Below are positions 9,787 to 18,695 of a stretch of 64,000 nt of DNA, piece by piece. The notes beneath the pieces are model-generated. The model did no database searches and was not told the DNA's origin. It worked only from the letters and a program-made list of their open reading frames with translations. The DNA comes from Chitinophagaceae bacterium (GTDB lineage: Bacteria > Bacteroidota > Bacteroidia > Chitinophagales > Chitinophagaceae), in NCBI GenBank assembly GCA_016713965.1, contig JADJOC010000002.1, positions 568,271 through 632,270 of the forward strand. Direction: 5' to 3'. Position 1 is the stretch's first letter; the number at the start of each line of letters is the position of its first letter. Position numbers and translations under genes: made by a program.

Positions 9787-10483
9787 ACTTTCTTCAATTT
9801 TAAAATACTAAAATCAGTTTCATCTTTTATAATAGTATTTGTCAATTTACCTAATCCGTCTATTTCCATTTCTACAACATCCCCTTCCTGCAGCCACTGC
9901 TCTTTATAATCAGGATTATTTAATTTTCCGGTACCGTTTAATTCTAAAAAGCACCCGGTGCCTACAGTCCCACTACCGATTACATCCCCGGGAAATAAGT
10001 TTACCCCATAACTGCACCGTTCAATAATTTCAGCAAATGTCCAATCCATATCACTCAAATTACCCTGGCTTACCTGTATACCATTCACCATGCACTTCAT
10101 TCCCAGGCTCCATGCTTTACCCGTATGATTTTCTTTGCAGGGTACTTCATAAGGTTTTAATTCATCCAGGGTTACCAGCATAGGCCCTATTACGGTAGAA
10201 AAATCTTTGCCTTTTGCCGGGCCAAGGTTTAATAACATTTCTTCCATTTGTAACCTACGTGCACTCATATCATTCAAGGAAAAGCCATACTGCTTCTTAC
10301 CATACCTTCTTTAATACGCTGCTCTGCAGAAAGTGCTAATGGCATCACATCATCCCAATAATTTAAGAACATTGACATACTCATCGGCAAATCGGAATGC
10401 AAACTATCTGTATCATATAAATTGCCGTTTACTAAAAGCGCCAGCTGCTCATGATCATTTTTTAAATAAGTAACTAATTTCAT
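9783..10483 (-). pseudogene. Fumarylacetoacetate hydrolase family protein with internal deletion
   Basis: FAH-family hydrolases cleave carbon-carbon bonds of acylpyruvate-like substrates. The N-terminal 75 residues (from MKLVTYLKNDHEQLALLVNG at ATG 10481-10483) and the C-terminal 164 residues (from NDMSARRLQMEEM) match one family of about 330 aa. The central 90-95 residues, which carry metal ligands (the FELE block) and much of the active site, are absent, and the two parts meet out of frame near 10277. This is a roughly 290-bp deletion plus a shift, more than a homopolymer error. The product would be inactive unless the assembly is wrong here. Confidence 0.8.
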
Positions 10484-10686
10484 ATTGTAATATTGATATA
10501 AATTTATTAAGTCGTAAAAGTAGTCAATTAAATAATTTGTTACTGACATAAACATTAATGCATTTTTAACAAGATTAATTATTTTTGTAGCATAACTTTA
10601 ATTAGGGATGTAAGTTGACAGAATAAATTTTATAGCAGATAAATATTTTAAATTATCACATCCATTTAAACCGTAAAACCTTTTCA

Positions 10687-11361
10687 ATGAAATTTGAAAA
10701 AATCCATAATAAAGGCCAGGCACAGTTGTTTAAGAATCAATACCTGGAGTACCTTACCAAAACCCATCCACTGGTTATTTGGGGAATTTATATACCTATA
10801 ATTGTATTTATGTTATATCACAGCAGCACAATGCTAAGGTTTAACATTACACAAATTGCTTCTCTATTTTTAACCGGCATGTTTTTTTGGACATTTTTTG
10901 AATATATCATGCACAGGTTTGTATTTCATTTTTTTGCTGAAAGCGATAAGGCAAAAAAAATTGTTTACATTATACACGGTAACCATCACGAGTACCCGAG
11001 AGACAGGGAGCGGTTATTTATGCCACCTGTACCCAGTCTTATTTTAGCATCAGCTATTTTTGCATTAATGTATTTTATAGGCTATTTGTTTAATGTCAAA
11101 GTAAATGTATTTGCATTTTTTCCCGGATTTATGATGGGATATTTAATTTATGGCACAATGCATTATGCCATCCATGCGTGGAACCCTCCATATAAATGGA
11201 TGAAGCCGCTATGGCGCAATCATCATTTACACCATTATAAAAACGAACAGCAGGGCTTTGGCGTAAGTACAACATTGTGGGACAGACTATTTGGCACCAT
11301 GTTCGATTTAAAAAAGGAAAAAGAAGATAAGGAAAAGGTACAGGAATTAATGTTTAAATAA
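10687..11361 (+). CDS. Fatty acid hydroxylase superfamily (FA2H-like) membrane protein
   Basis: Integral membrane di-iron hydroxylase of 224 aa, probably 2-hydroxylating fatty acyl chains of sphingolipids, which many Bacteroidota make. Transmembrane segments lie near 32-50, 60-80, 112-132 and 138-155. The iron-binding histidine clusters are HRFVFHF, HGNHHEYP, HYAIH and HHLHHYKNEQQGFG, in family order. It stands alone with a 130-bp AT-rich upstream region. Confidence 0.88.
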   Translation: MKFEKIHNKGQAQLFKNQYLEYLTKTHPLVIWGIYIPIIVFMLYHSSTMLRFNITQIASLFLTGMFFWTFFEYIMHRFVFHFFAESDKAKKIVYIIHGNHHEYPRDRERLFMPPVPSLILASAIFALMYFIGYLFNVKVNVFAFFPGFMMGYLIYGTMHYAIHAWNPPYKWMKPLWRNHHLHHYKNEQQGFGVSTTLWDRLFGTMFDLKKEKEDKEKVQELMFK

Positions 11362-11457
11362 TTTTATATCCAGATTTTGTAACTCTATTAAGCTTTATGA
11401 TAATACGATTTGTCATTTTTAGTTTCACTAAAATACTCACTTGCACATAAAAACTTA

Positions 11458-11781
11458 CTACCATTTTTCTTCTTCACCAAAAGGATTTTCTTCTTTGGCT
11501 GAATTTTTCCTGGAAATAATTTTTTGTTGCTGTCGCTCAATGATAAGATTAGCTATTATTTTACCTGCATTTTCAACAGAGGAATCTTTTAAAATATGCT
11601 TTAATTTTATTTCACTTACATCAATTTTATATAGCAAAAAAACCAGCCGGTTAAAATCATTTTGAATAAGTTCATTTATATAACCGGATAATAACTCTTG
11701 CAGTTCCTGCAATGTAAGGGTTTCTTTAACCGGTAAATCAAAATCATGCTGTATACTGCTATTTAATGTTGTAGCTGCCAT
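11458..11781 (-). CDS. Conserved hypothetical protein
   Basis: 107-aa soluble acidic protein, mostly helical, with no signal peptide or recognised catalytic motif. It starts four bases after the stop of the TIGR02757-like gene, so the two are co-transcribed. Function not recognised. Confidence 0.65.
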   Translation of the reverse strand: MAATTLNSSIQHDFDLPVKETLTLQELQELLSGYINELIQNDFNRLVFLLYKIDVSEIKLKHILKDSSVENAGKIIANLIIERQQQKIISRKNSAKEENPFGEEEKW

Positions 11782-11784
11782 TAA

Positions 11785-12554
11785 TTAATATTTTTCTGCA
11801 ATACCTAACCCAAATAAAGCAAAATCATATTTTGCAGGATCGTTTTTATCTAAAGTACGTAAGTATTGTGTAAGTTCAATAGCGCTTTGCCAGTCTGCCT
11901 GGTTACGTTGCAATAAATTAAACCTTTTTGCTACCCTGGCCACATGAACATCCACGGGGCAAATTAACTGGGATGGTTTAATGGTTTTCCATATGCCAAA
12001 ATCAACACCTTTATTGTCACTTCGTACCATCCAGCGCAAAAACATATTAAGGCGTTTACACCCTGAATTTTTCTGTGGTGATGCAATATGCTTTTTTGTC
12101 CTTTCCGGAATATCCGGCAATGAAAAAAAATAGTTATAAAAATTTGACAAGCCATTTTCAACAGTGTCATCATTTCTTTTCATGCCTTTAATAAAAGCGC
12201 TTTCCAGGGATGGATTTAAAGAATAATGATATTTTAAAAACCGGATGAAATAAAGCAAATCTGTTGCATTAAAAGTACGATGCTTGAATAGCTGCAGTTT
12301 TTCTAGGTCTTTCTTAATATGATTAATGCAAAAATCATACGGGGCATTATGCATCAGCTGTAATAATTCTTTGCTTTTGTTGATAATGGTAGTGCGGTTG
12401 CCCCAGGCAAAGTAGCAGCAAAAAACCCTGCAATTTCTATATCCTGCTTTTTAGTAAACAAATGGGGGATGCACACAGGGTCACTCCCAATAAAAAAAGG
12501 CTGATTATATTGTTCAACCTTTTTATTTAAAAAATCTTTTAAATGATCAGTCAT
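11785..12554 (-). CDS. TIGR02757 (DUF2400) family protein, one apparent frameshift
   Basis: Conserved Bacteroidota family of about 255 aa with no established function; its helix-hairpin-like C-terminus (CPVDVHVARVAKRFNLLQR) recalls base-excision glycosylases. The N-terminal 66 residues and the remaining 189 are in different frames. Adding one base to the AAA at 12409-12411 restores the expected AATFAWGNRTTIINKSKELL join. Followed by the 107-aa hypothetical gene. Confidence 0.82.
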
Positions 12555-12571
12555 TAATTTGGACCCGATAA

Positions 12572-13225
12572 TTATTTAGGAATAACAGCACCGCTACCAC
12601 TTATTGTTGTAGTAATTGCAGGTGTATTTTTATAATATACATTACCACTGCCAGAAATTTTTACTTTCAATTTACCTGTAGCATTCACTTCATTGTTGCC
12701 ACTTCCTGAAATGGAAATATCTGCATGCTCTGCTGCTAATCCAAAAGCTTTTATATTGCCACTGCCGGTAATAGAAGAGGTATAATTCTTTGTAGTGCCT
12801 TCGCTAAACTTAATATTGCCGCTTCCTGAAATATTAGTTTGAAAACTGCTATTGCCTTCAAAATTTCCAGTAGTTGTAATATTTCCTGACCCTGAAAGCG
12901 AAAGCCCTTTTAACTCCGGAAGAGTTACGAAAACTTCTACATTATCGTTTTTTACATTTACATTATTTTTATACCCTAATTGTAAAGTATTATTATCAAT
13001 TTCAGCTTCAAAGTATGGCAATAGGTTTTCATAACCTTTCACTTCTACTTTATAATTTAAGCCTTTTGTTACATATACATTTGTAGAGCCGGAAATATAA
13101 ATTGTGTTAAAACCGTTCAGGCCTCTTTGCTCGGTAAGGATAGCCCCGCTTCCGGTAACCCGTTCTTTATTACAACCGATAAATATACCAGCAAAACCTA
13201 AAATAATAATGAACATTTTTTTCAT
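12572..13225 (-). CDS. Head-GIN domain lipoprotein (DUF2807)
   Basis: Envelope lipoprotein of 217 aa. The signal MKKMFIIILGFAGIFIGC puts the lipidated Cys at 18. The rest is a right-handed beta-helix-like repeat with recurrent ISGSGN / LSGSGN / ITGSGN turns (at least six), typical of DUF2807. Function is undefined. Intact, 17 bp upstream of the TIGR02757-like gene. Confidence 0.9.
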   Translation of the reverse strand: MKKMFIIILGFAGIFIGCNKERVTGSGAILTEQRGLNGFNTIYISGSTNVYVTKGLNYKVEVKGYENLLPYFEAEIDNNTLQLGYKNNVNVKNDNVEVFVTLPELKGLSLSGSGNITTTGNFEGNSSFQTNISGSGNIKFSEGTTKNYTSSITGSGNIKAFGLAAEHADISISGSGNNEVNATGKLKVKISGSGNVYYKNTPAITTTISGSGAVIPK

Positions 13226-13248
13226 AACTTAAGTATTTAATTTATAAT

Positions 13249-14388
13249 TTAACCAATTGCCTGATTAAGGTCTTCTATTAAATCATCCGCATCTTCTATA
13301 CCTACACTAAGCCTGATTAATGAATCTTTTAACCCGTTTTTAATCCTCTCCTCTTTGGGTATTGATGCATGTGTCATCGAAGCTGGGTGGTTAATTAAAG
13401 ATTCCACGCCACCCAGGCTTTCAGCCAGGGAAAATAATTTTGTTGAAGATAAAACTCTTTTTGTTTCATCAGTGCTTTCATTTTTCAGTTCAAAGCTTAT
13501 CATACCGCCAAAGCCCCGCATTTGCCTTTTGGCAATCGCATACCCTGCATTATCTTCAAAGCCGGGCCAGTACACCTTAGCAACTTTTGGGTGCTTGCGT
13601 AACCAATGCGCAACAGCTATGCCATTTTCACAATGTTGCTTCATACGTACATGTAATGTTTTAATACCTCTTAATAATAAAAAACAATCCATAGGCCCGG
13701 GGACTGCCCCACAGCTTTTTTGTATAAAATATAATTTTTCTCTAAGATCTGCATCATTCATCATCAGGCAGCCATGTATTAAATCACTATGCCCTCCTAA
13801 ATATTTGGTAGCGCTATGCATTACTAAATCAGCACCAAGATCCAAAGGATTTTGTAAATAAGGTGATGCAAAGGTATTATCCACACAAAGCAAAATGCCT
13901 GCAGATTTTGATACAGCAGCTACTGCTTCAATATCTGTAATATTCATTAACGGATTGGTTGGGGTTTCCAACCAAACCATTTTTGTTTTTGTATTAATTT
14001 TTGCTTTGATATTTTGAACATTTGTTGTATCTACATAATGAAAAATAATGCCGTATCTTTCCCATACTTTGGTAAACAACCGGTAGCTGCCACCATACAT
14101 GTCATTTGCTGCAATCACTTCATCCCCGGGGTTTAATAGTTTCATTACACTATCTGTTGCTGCAACACCACTGCCGAAACTTAACGCAAAATTTGCATTT
14201 TCAATAACTGCCAGCGCTTCTTCTAATGCTTTACGGGTAGGATTTTGGCTTCGGGCATATTCATACCCTTTATTTACACCAGGAGCTTCCTGCACATAAG
14301 TACTTGTTTGATAAATAGGAATCATTATAGCGCCTGTGCTTGGATCCGGTTCTGCACCGGCATGAATTATCTTTGTGGCAATTTTCAT
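13249..14388 (-). CDS. Cystathionine gamma-synthase/lyase (trans-sulfuration PLP enzyme)
   Basis: PLP-dependent Cys/Met metabolism enzyme of 379 aa. Conserved blocks: YEYARSQNPTR, FGSGVAATDS, the MYGGSYRLF substrate loop, VDNTFASPY and the PLP-lysine motif HSATKYLGGHSD. Late residues ESLINHPASMTHA are typical. Sequence alone does not separate cystathionine gamma-synthase (MetB) from gamma-lyase; no methionine gene is adjacent. The frame is intact. Confidence 0.9.
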   Translation of the reverse strand: MKIATKIIHAGAEPDPSTGAIMIPIYQTSTYVQEAPGVNKGYEYARSQNPTRKALEEALAVIENANFALSFGSGVAATDSVMKLLNPGDEVIAANDMYGGSYRLFTKVWERYGIIFHYVDTTNVQNIKAKINTKTKMVWLETPTNPLMNITDIEAVAAVSKSAGILLCVDNTFASPYLQNPLDLGADLVMHSATKYLGGHSDLIHGCLMMNDADLREKLYFIQKSCGAVPGPMDCFLLLRGIKTLHVRMKQHCENGIAVAHWLRKHPKVAKVYWPGFEDNAGYAIAKRQMRGFGGMISFELKNESTDETKRVLSSTKLFSLAESLGGVESLINHPASMTHASIPKEERIKNGLKDSLIRLSVGIEDADDLIEDLNQAIG

Positions 14389-14481
14389 TTATTATTAATT
14401 TATAAATGCAAAGATGCATAAAATACCGGGAAGTGAAACCCAGGTGAGGAAATGTTATGGAATAATTAATAAAAAATCTCC

Positions 14482-15390
14482 TTAAATTTTCCCTTCTACA
14501 TATTTATTTATTATTTCTTCAGGATTAAAAAGTGGCGCTTCATCATCCAAAGGTTTTTCCTCTTTCAATGAAGCATGTAATTCGTGTAATAACTTATTGA
14601 TTTCTTCTATAATAATTGCCTGAAGGAAATAATTTAACTGACTATAAAATAATAAACGCCAATAATTATTCAATAACTTTTCAATAATTTCCCGGGTATC
14701 AGTATCAATTATTAAAATACCTTAGCTCGTATCATTCAATTGTGCAAGCAGCAACCCATTATTATTCCAGATAGAACTTTTGCCGGCACATCCCTCACCA
14801 TCGCATTGGCCAACACAGTTGGACAACAATACAGTCATCGAATATTTACTGGCAATCTCTGCCAGTCTTTTAATTGCTTTATCAATTCCTTTTACAGATT
14901 TTACCGCACTGGCAATATAAATTTTTGCTCCGTTTTTAAAAGCATTCTCTGCATGTTCAGGCACGGATAATTCATAACAAATAGCCAAGGCAATATTATT
15001 TCCTATCAAATCGATAGAACTTTGTCCACTAACAAAAAAGCTTTCTTCATCTGTGTGCAAATATTTTTTTGAATAAGTTAGTCTTGTTTTTCCCGGCTGA
15101 AATAACACCATGGTAATGCAAATGCCTGTACCAGTTTGCACAGGTATGCCAACACCGATGGTTACTTGTTTGTTATTACTGATTTGTTGAAAATCATCAA
15201 GCCTGGTGTCTTCCGTATTAGTTGCCAATTCTTTGGCCAGACCTGGTTCATAGCCTGTTAAAGATAATTCAGGGAATATAATTATACCTGCTCCATTAGA
15301 AACAGCTAAATCAATCAGTCTTTTATGATTATCGATATTTTTTTGAATGTCTCCTTTGACGGGATTGGTTTGTGCTACACAGATCTTCAT
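14482..15390 (-). CDS. Carbon-nitrogen hydrolase family protein with an in-frame TAA
   Basis: Nitrilase-superfamily amidase. Catalytic Glu in IIIFPELSLTGYEP (near 42), Lys in TYSKKYLHTDEE (near 110) and an AICYELS nucleophile-elbow Cys (near 145). A TAA at 14722-14724 ends the reading after NDTS. Reading through in the same frame gives GILIIDTDTREI, the expected family tail (usually SEGxLxxD), then about 65 helical residues ending EGKI at 14482. One substitution (GAA to TAA) would explain the stop. The extended C-terminal helix could instead be a separate small gene starting near 14673. Confidence 0.75.
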
Positions 15391-15404
15391 TATCGGTATT
15401 TTTT

Positions 15405-15779
15405 CTATTTCTTTTTCTTCGCTTTTTCTACATTTTGCTTTAGCCTGAATTGTACAATTTGGGTGATTAAATTCAATGGCATAAGCTGATCCAGGGGGAA
15501 TTGCACTGATCCCTTTCCTTGTTTGTACACAGATAAATCTTTTTTAAACGCCTCGTGACCTGTGGGGGTTGCATAAAAACCAATATGGTTTTTGTACCCT
15601 GCAAAGTATACCAGTTTTTTCCCGTTTAGTGCAAAAGCTGGCATTCCATAACTGATGCATTCTTCTGCTTTTGGCGCTGCTTTTTTAATAGTGGTTCGAA
15701 TTTGTTGTAAAAGTTTTTGAATATCTCTCGGAAAGGTGAAAATATATTCGTCAATGGTAGCAGGTTTTTTTGTTATCAT
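15405..15779 (-). CDS. DUF1801 domain protein
   Basis: 124-aa small soluble protein with the DUF1801/YdhG-like pattern: FPRDIQKLLQQIRTTIKKAAP, CISYGMPAFALNGK and FAGYKNHIGFYATPTG. Some relatives are called iron chaperones, on thin evidence. A lysine-rich tail ends the protein. The stop lies 14 bp before the carbon-nitrogen hydrolase start. Confidence 0.82.
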   Translation of the reverse strand: MITKKPATIDEYIFTFPRDIQKLLQQIRTTIKKAAPKAEECISYGMPAFALNGKKLVYFAGYKNHIGFYATPTGHEAFKKDLSVYKQGKGSVQFPLDQLMPLNLITQIVQFRLKQNVEKAKKKK

Positions 15780-15997
15780 TTGCTGTACTATTTTTATTTA
15801 AAGCATTGCAAATTATTTGCAGCTGCTGCAAATGCCGTTGCGTGATAAATCACAAAATGCAGGATTTCCAGTTTAGTTATTTCTCCCAGATGCCAGCTCA
15901 AAAATAAAGCAATAGTTACTTTATCCAAAAATAAAAAAACGATTAATTTTTAGATAGCTATTATGTATGTTACATTTAAAGAATAAACCGGAAAATT

Positions 15998-16435
15998 ATG
16001 AAAACATTGCATTTTGAAATCAATATCAATGCCACCAAAGAAAAAGTATGGGATATTTTATGGAACGATGCGACATACACAAAATGGACAAGCGTTTTTT
16101 GTGAAGGATCTCATGCCATTAGCGATTGGAAAGAAGGAAGCAAGATATTATTTTTAGATGGAAAAAAAGATGGCATGTTTAGCACAATAGCTGCACTGGT
16201 GCCTAATGAACTGATGTCGATAAAACACCTGGGAATGGTAAAGAACGGAAAAGAGATGGAGATGGATAAAGAAACGGAAAGCTGGTCCGGTGCAAAAGAA
16301 ATTTACACTTTAAAAGAGGCGAAAAATAATATCAAACTGTTAGTTGATGTAGATATTACAGAAGACCATGCAAAATTTTTTAACGAAGCTTTTCCAAAAG
16401 GATTACAAAAAGTAAAAGAATTATCAGAAGCATAA
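15998..16435 (+). CDS. SRPBCC (START-like) domain protein
   Basis: 145-aa helix-grip protein. The N-terminal FEININATKEKVWDILWNDA and the ESWSGAKEIYTL strand region match AHSA1/SRPBCC ligand-binding proteins. Ligand unknown. A single gene with an AT-rich leader of about 200 bp. Confidence 0.8.
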   Translation: MKTLHFEININATKEKVWDILWNDATYTKWTSVFCEGSHAISDWKEGSKILFLDGKKDGMFSTIAALVPNELMSIKHLGMVKNGKEMEMDKETESWSGAKEIYTLKEAKNNIKLLVDVDITEDHAKFFNEAFPKGLQKVKELSEA

Positions 16436-16499
16436 GTTCTAAAAAAGATAAAATGGAATAAATATTCATTTATCTATTTGTATGCCTGGTAATACCAAA

Positions 16500-17009
16500 C
16501 TACCTGATGAAAAGCAATACTAATGTAAGAACGATACCTGCCAGGGTAAAATAAAGACCTTTTTTAAAAATGGTAGTTTTGGGCATAAACATCCAGAAAG
16601 AAGAGATAACAAAAAACAATAAAGACACACCAAAGAAAATATTCAGATAAAACAAAGGCTGCTTGGTATTAGCCTTGTGCAGCTGCGTTAATTTTTCTAT
16701 TACTTTAGGCAAAGATTTAACGGTGTACCTGGCCACACCTGTAGATTTATTGTAAATACCTTGTGCAAATGCTACGGTATCATCCTTTTCGGATTGCACT
16801 TTAAGGTCACGAATTTTGATGGCACGACCCAAATCTTCTGCAGACAGGTTGGGCGACAGTTTCGCTTCTATGATTTTTTCTTTTTTTAAAAAATCGGTAT
16901 CACGAAAAATAAGTACGATACCGCTGATGGCATACACCGCCATAATACCCGCCAGGAAAAACCCCAGGTAGCGGTGGTATACTCTCATTGTTTTGTGTGT
17001 AGTTGACAT
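16500..17009 (-). CDS. PepSY-associated membrane protein
   Basis: 169-aa inner-membrane protein with an N-terminal helix (about 14-35, following MRVYHRYLGFFLAG), a periplasmic PepSY-like domain, and two C-terminal helices (about 113-132 and 145-167). The HRYLGFF start is typical of the PepSY_TM family, often linked to iron reduction or siderophore use. No partner gene is adjacent. Confidence 0.8.
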   Translation of the reverse strand: MSTTHKTMRVYHRYLGFFLAGIMAVYAISGIVLIFRDTDFLKKEKIIEAKLSPNLSAEDLGRAIKIRDLKVQSEKDDTVAFAQGIYNKSTGVARYTVKSLPKVIEKLTQLHKANTKQPLFYLNIFFGVSLLFFVISSFWMFMPKTTIFKKGLYFTLAGIVLTLVLLFIR

Positions 17010-17323
17010 TGTAGTTTGTAAAAGCTTTGGTTTGCAGGGACCAAAAGTAGTGAATTATATAATTAACGATATTTCCGCCTTTGGCGGTAACTATGTTTCT
17101 GGTAATAGGCAGTGGAACTTTATGTGGATGAGGCAGGGTCGCACACTTGTACATAGGTAGTGTTATTGGGCTTTATTGAAGTAGATTTTAATATAAGAAA
17201 ATGCTCTGTTTCGTATAGCGCAAGATGCAGCCCGGCTTGGCAGCTGAGCGAACTTGTGCTATTGCATGCACTAAATAGTTTATAATTTACCGCTCATTCA
17301 TTTAGTTTATATGGCACAATGAA
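17010..17323. other. Intergenic region, no gene recognised
   Basis: About 310 bp between two minus-strand genes. A short hairpin TCCGCCTTTGGCGG lies near 17080; otherwise no coding signal or repeat family was recognised. Confidence 0.5.
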
Positions 17324-17773
17324 TTATGCATCTGGAATCTCCGGTTCCACTAACTTAGCCAGTTTTTCTAACGATTCCTGCCAACCTAAATAACACATTT
17401 CTGCAGGTATCATAGAAGGAATATTTTCCTGCAAAATTTTTATTTCAGTACCTACCGAAACCTTTTTTAACCAAACGGAAGTAGTCATTTCACCTGGCAG
17501 GTTAGGATCATCAAATTTATCTGTGTACTTTAAAAATTCATTGGGGTTAATCTCAATATATTTCCCCCCGAATGAGTGGCCACTGCCCGTGGAAAAATTA
17601 TGAAATGACATTTTGTAAGTTTCGTTTACCTGCACATTCATTTCATGTACGTTACAAAGAAAACCATACGGAGGTATCCAGGATGCAAGTGCATTAGCCT
17701 CAGTAAATGCACGATAAACTTTTTCAGGAGACGCTTTAAGAACCCTGTGTAATGAAACGTTGTTGTTGGTCAT
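17324..17773 (-). CDS. SRPBCC / AHSA1-family protein
   Basis: 149-aa helix-grip protein with the AHSA1 pattern VLKASPEKVYRAFTEANAL, a WxxP-like ASWIPPYGF and a C-terminal GWQESLEKLAKLVEPEI helix. ATG 17771-17773 is taken as start; a six-residue longer start would fall inside the REP unit at 17788. Ligand unknown. Confidence 0.8.
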   Translation of the reverse strand: MTNNNVSLHRVLKASPEKVYRAFTEANALASWIPPYGFLCNVHEMNVQVNETYKMSFHNFSTGSGHSFGGKYIEINPNEFLKYTDKFDDPNLPGEMTTSVWLKKVSVGTEIKILQENIPSMIPAEMCYLGWQESLEKLAKLVEPEIPDA

Positions 17774-17787
17774 AAAAAATTTTATTT

Positions 17788-17820
17788 CCAAGCAACGTCT
17801 CCTGTAAGGGACGTTGCGCT
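17788..17820 (+). repeat. REP unit, left flank of the RAYT gene
   Basis: 33-bp hairpin with arms GCAACGTC and GACGTTGC. An inverted near-copy lies at 18437-18469, immediately after the transposase gene. Confidence 0.88.
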
Positions 17821-17850
17821 AAACATAAAAGAAATTTGATACTTTAGCAA

Positions 17851-18438
17851 ATGCCAACTCAACAAACAATACCTTACAACAGCGGAGTCTTTTTTATAAC
17901 ATTTACTTGCTACCGGTGGTTATCATTGATAGATATAACAAAAGGATATAACCTGGTATATAAATGGTTTGACATATTAAAATCTAACGGGCATTATATT
18001 ATCGGCTTTGTCATTATGCCTAATCATGTACATGCCTTAATTGCATTTGCAGATACCGGTAAAAAAATAAATACAATTATTGGTAATGGCAAAAGGTTTA
18101 TGGCTTATGAAATTATAGAAAGATTAAAGGCGCAAAATGAAAACGCTTTATTACAACAATTGGCAGCGGCAGTAGAAAAAACAAGGCGACTAGCCAACAA
18201 GCAACATGAGGTTTGGGAATTATCTTTTAATTGGAAAGAGTGCCACAGCAATAAAATAATTACACAAAAATTAAATTATATGCATAATAATCCGTGTACA
18301 GGCAAATGGCAATTAGTGCCAACCCCTGTAGATTATTTGCATAGCTCAGCTGCTTTTTATATAACAGGCGAAAACAAGTATTACCCTGTTACTAATTATC
18401 AGGAACTAAGTGATATTGCTTTCATTATAAAAACTTAA
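17851..18438 (+). CDS. REP-associated tyrosine transposase (RAYT, IS200-like Y1 family)
   Basis: 195-aa single-domain HUH nuclease. The metal-binding HUH motif is in IMPNHVHALI near residue 60, and the catalytic tyrosine lies in KLNYMHNNP near residue 147. A SFNWKECHSNKII segment precedes it, as in TnpA_REP proteins, which cleave and mobilise REP hairpins in single-stranded DNA. The gene sits 30 bp after the left REP unit and its stop overlaps the right one, the classic REPtron layout. The frame is intact, so it may be active. Confidence 0.92.
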   Translation: MPTQQTIPYNSGVFFITFTCYRWLSLIDITKGYNLVYKWFDILKSNGHYIIGFVIMPNHVHALIAFADTGKKINTIIGNGKRFMAYEIIERLKAQNENALLQQLAAAVEKTRRLANKQHEVWELSFNWKECHSNKIITQKLNYMHNNPCTGKWQLVPTPVDYLHSSAAFYITGENKYYPVTNYQELSDIAFIIKT

Positions 18439-18686
18439 CGCAACGTCCTGTACCAGAGACGTTGCTTGGAAGAAAAAAGATAAATTTTATTGTCATCTTC
18501 AACAATAATAATAAATTCAGGCATAGACTTTAAATCCTGCTGAGCATCACTAAACTCATAACAAGTTTTACCAGCGACAGCAGATTCATTGAATAACAAA
18601 GAATGTTTTTTAATAGCCTGGATAAGGTTTTTTTTAAACGCTGTATCCATTTTCTTTTCAGGATAAATATAATATTCGTACCCCAT
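18435..18686 (-). CDS. Small hypothetical protein whose C-terminus is REP-encoded
   Basis: 83-aa protein beginning MGYEYYIYPEKKMD. Last gene of the NAD operon, nine bases after the PRPP synthetase stop. Its final ten or so residues (KQRLWYRTLR) are read from the REP hairpin at 18437-18469, so the original end was probably replaced when the RAYT element landed. Function unknown. Confidence 0.6.
   Translation of the reverse strand: MGYEYYIYPEKKMDTAFKKNLIQAIKKHSLLFNESAVAGKTCYEFSDAQQDLKSMPEFIIIVEDDNKIYLFSSKQRLWYRTLR
18437..18469 (-). repeat. REP unit, right flank of the RAYT gene
   Basis: Inverted counterpart of 17788-17820: its reverse complement begins CCAAGCAACGTCTC and ends GGACGTTGCGTT. 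It supplies both the RAYT stop region and the end of the 83-aa gene on the other strand. Confidence 0.88.
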
Positions 18687-18695
18687 AAATTTATT

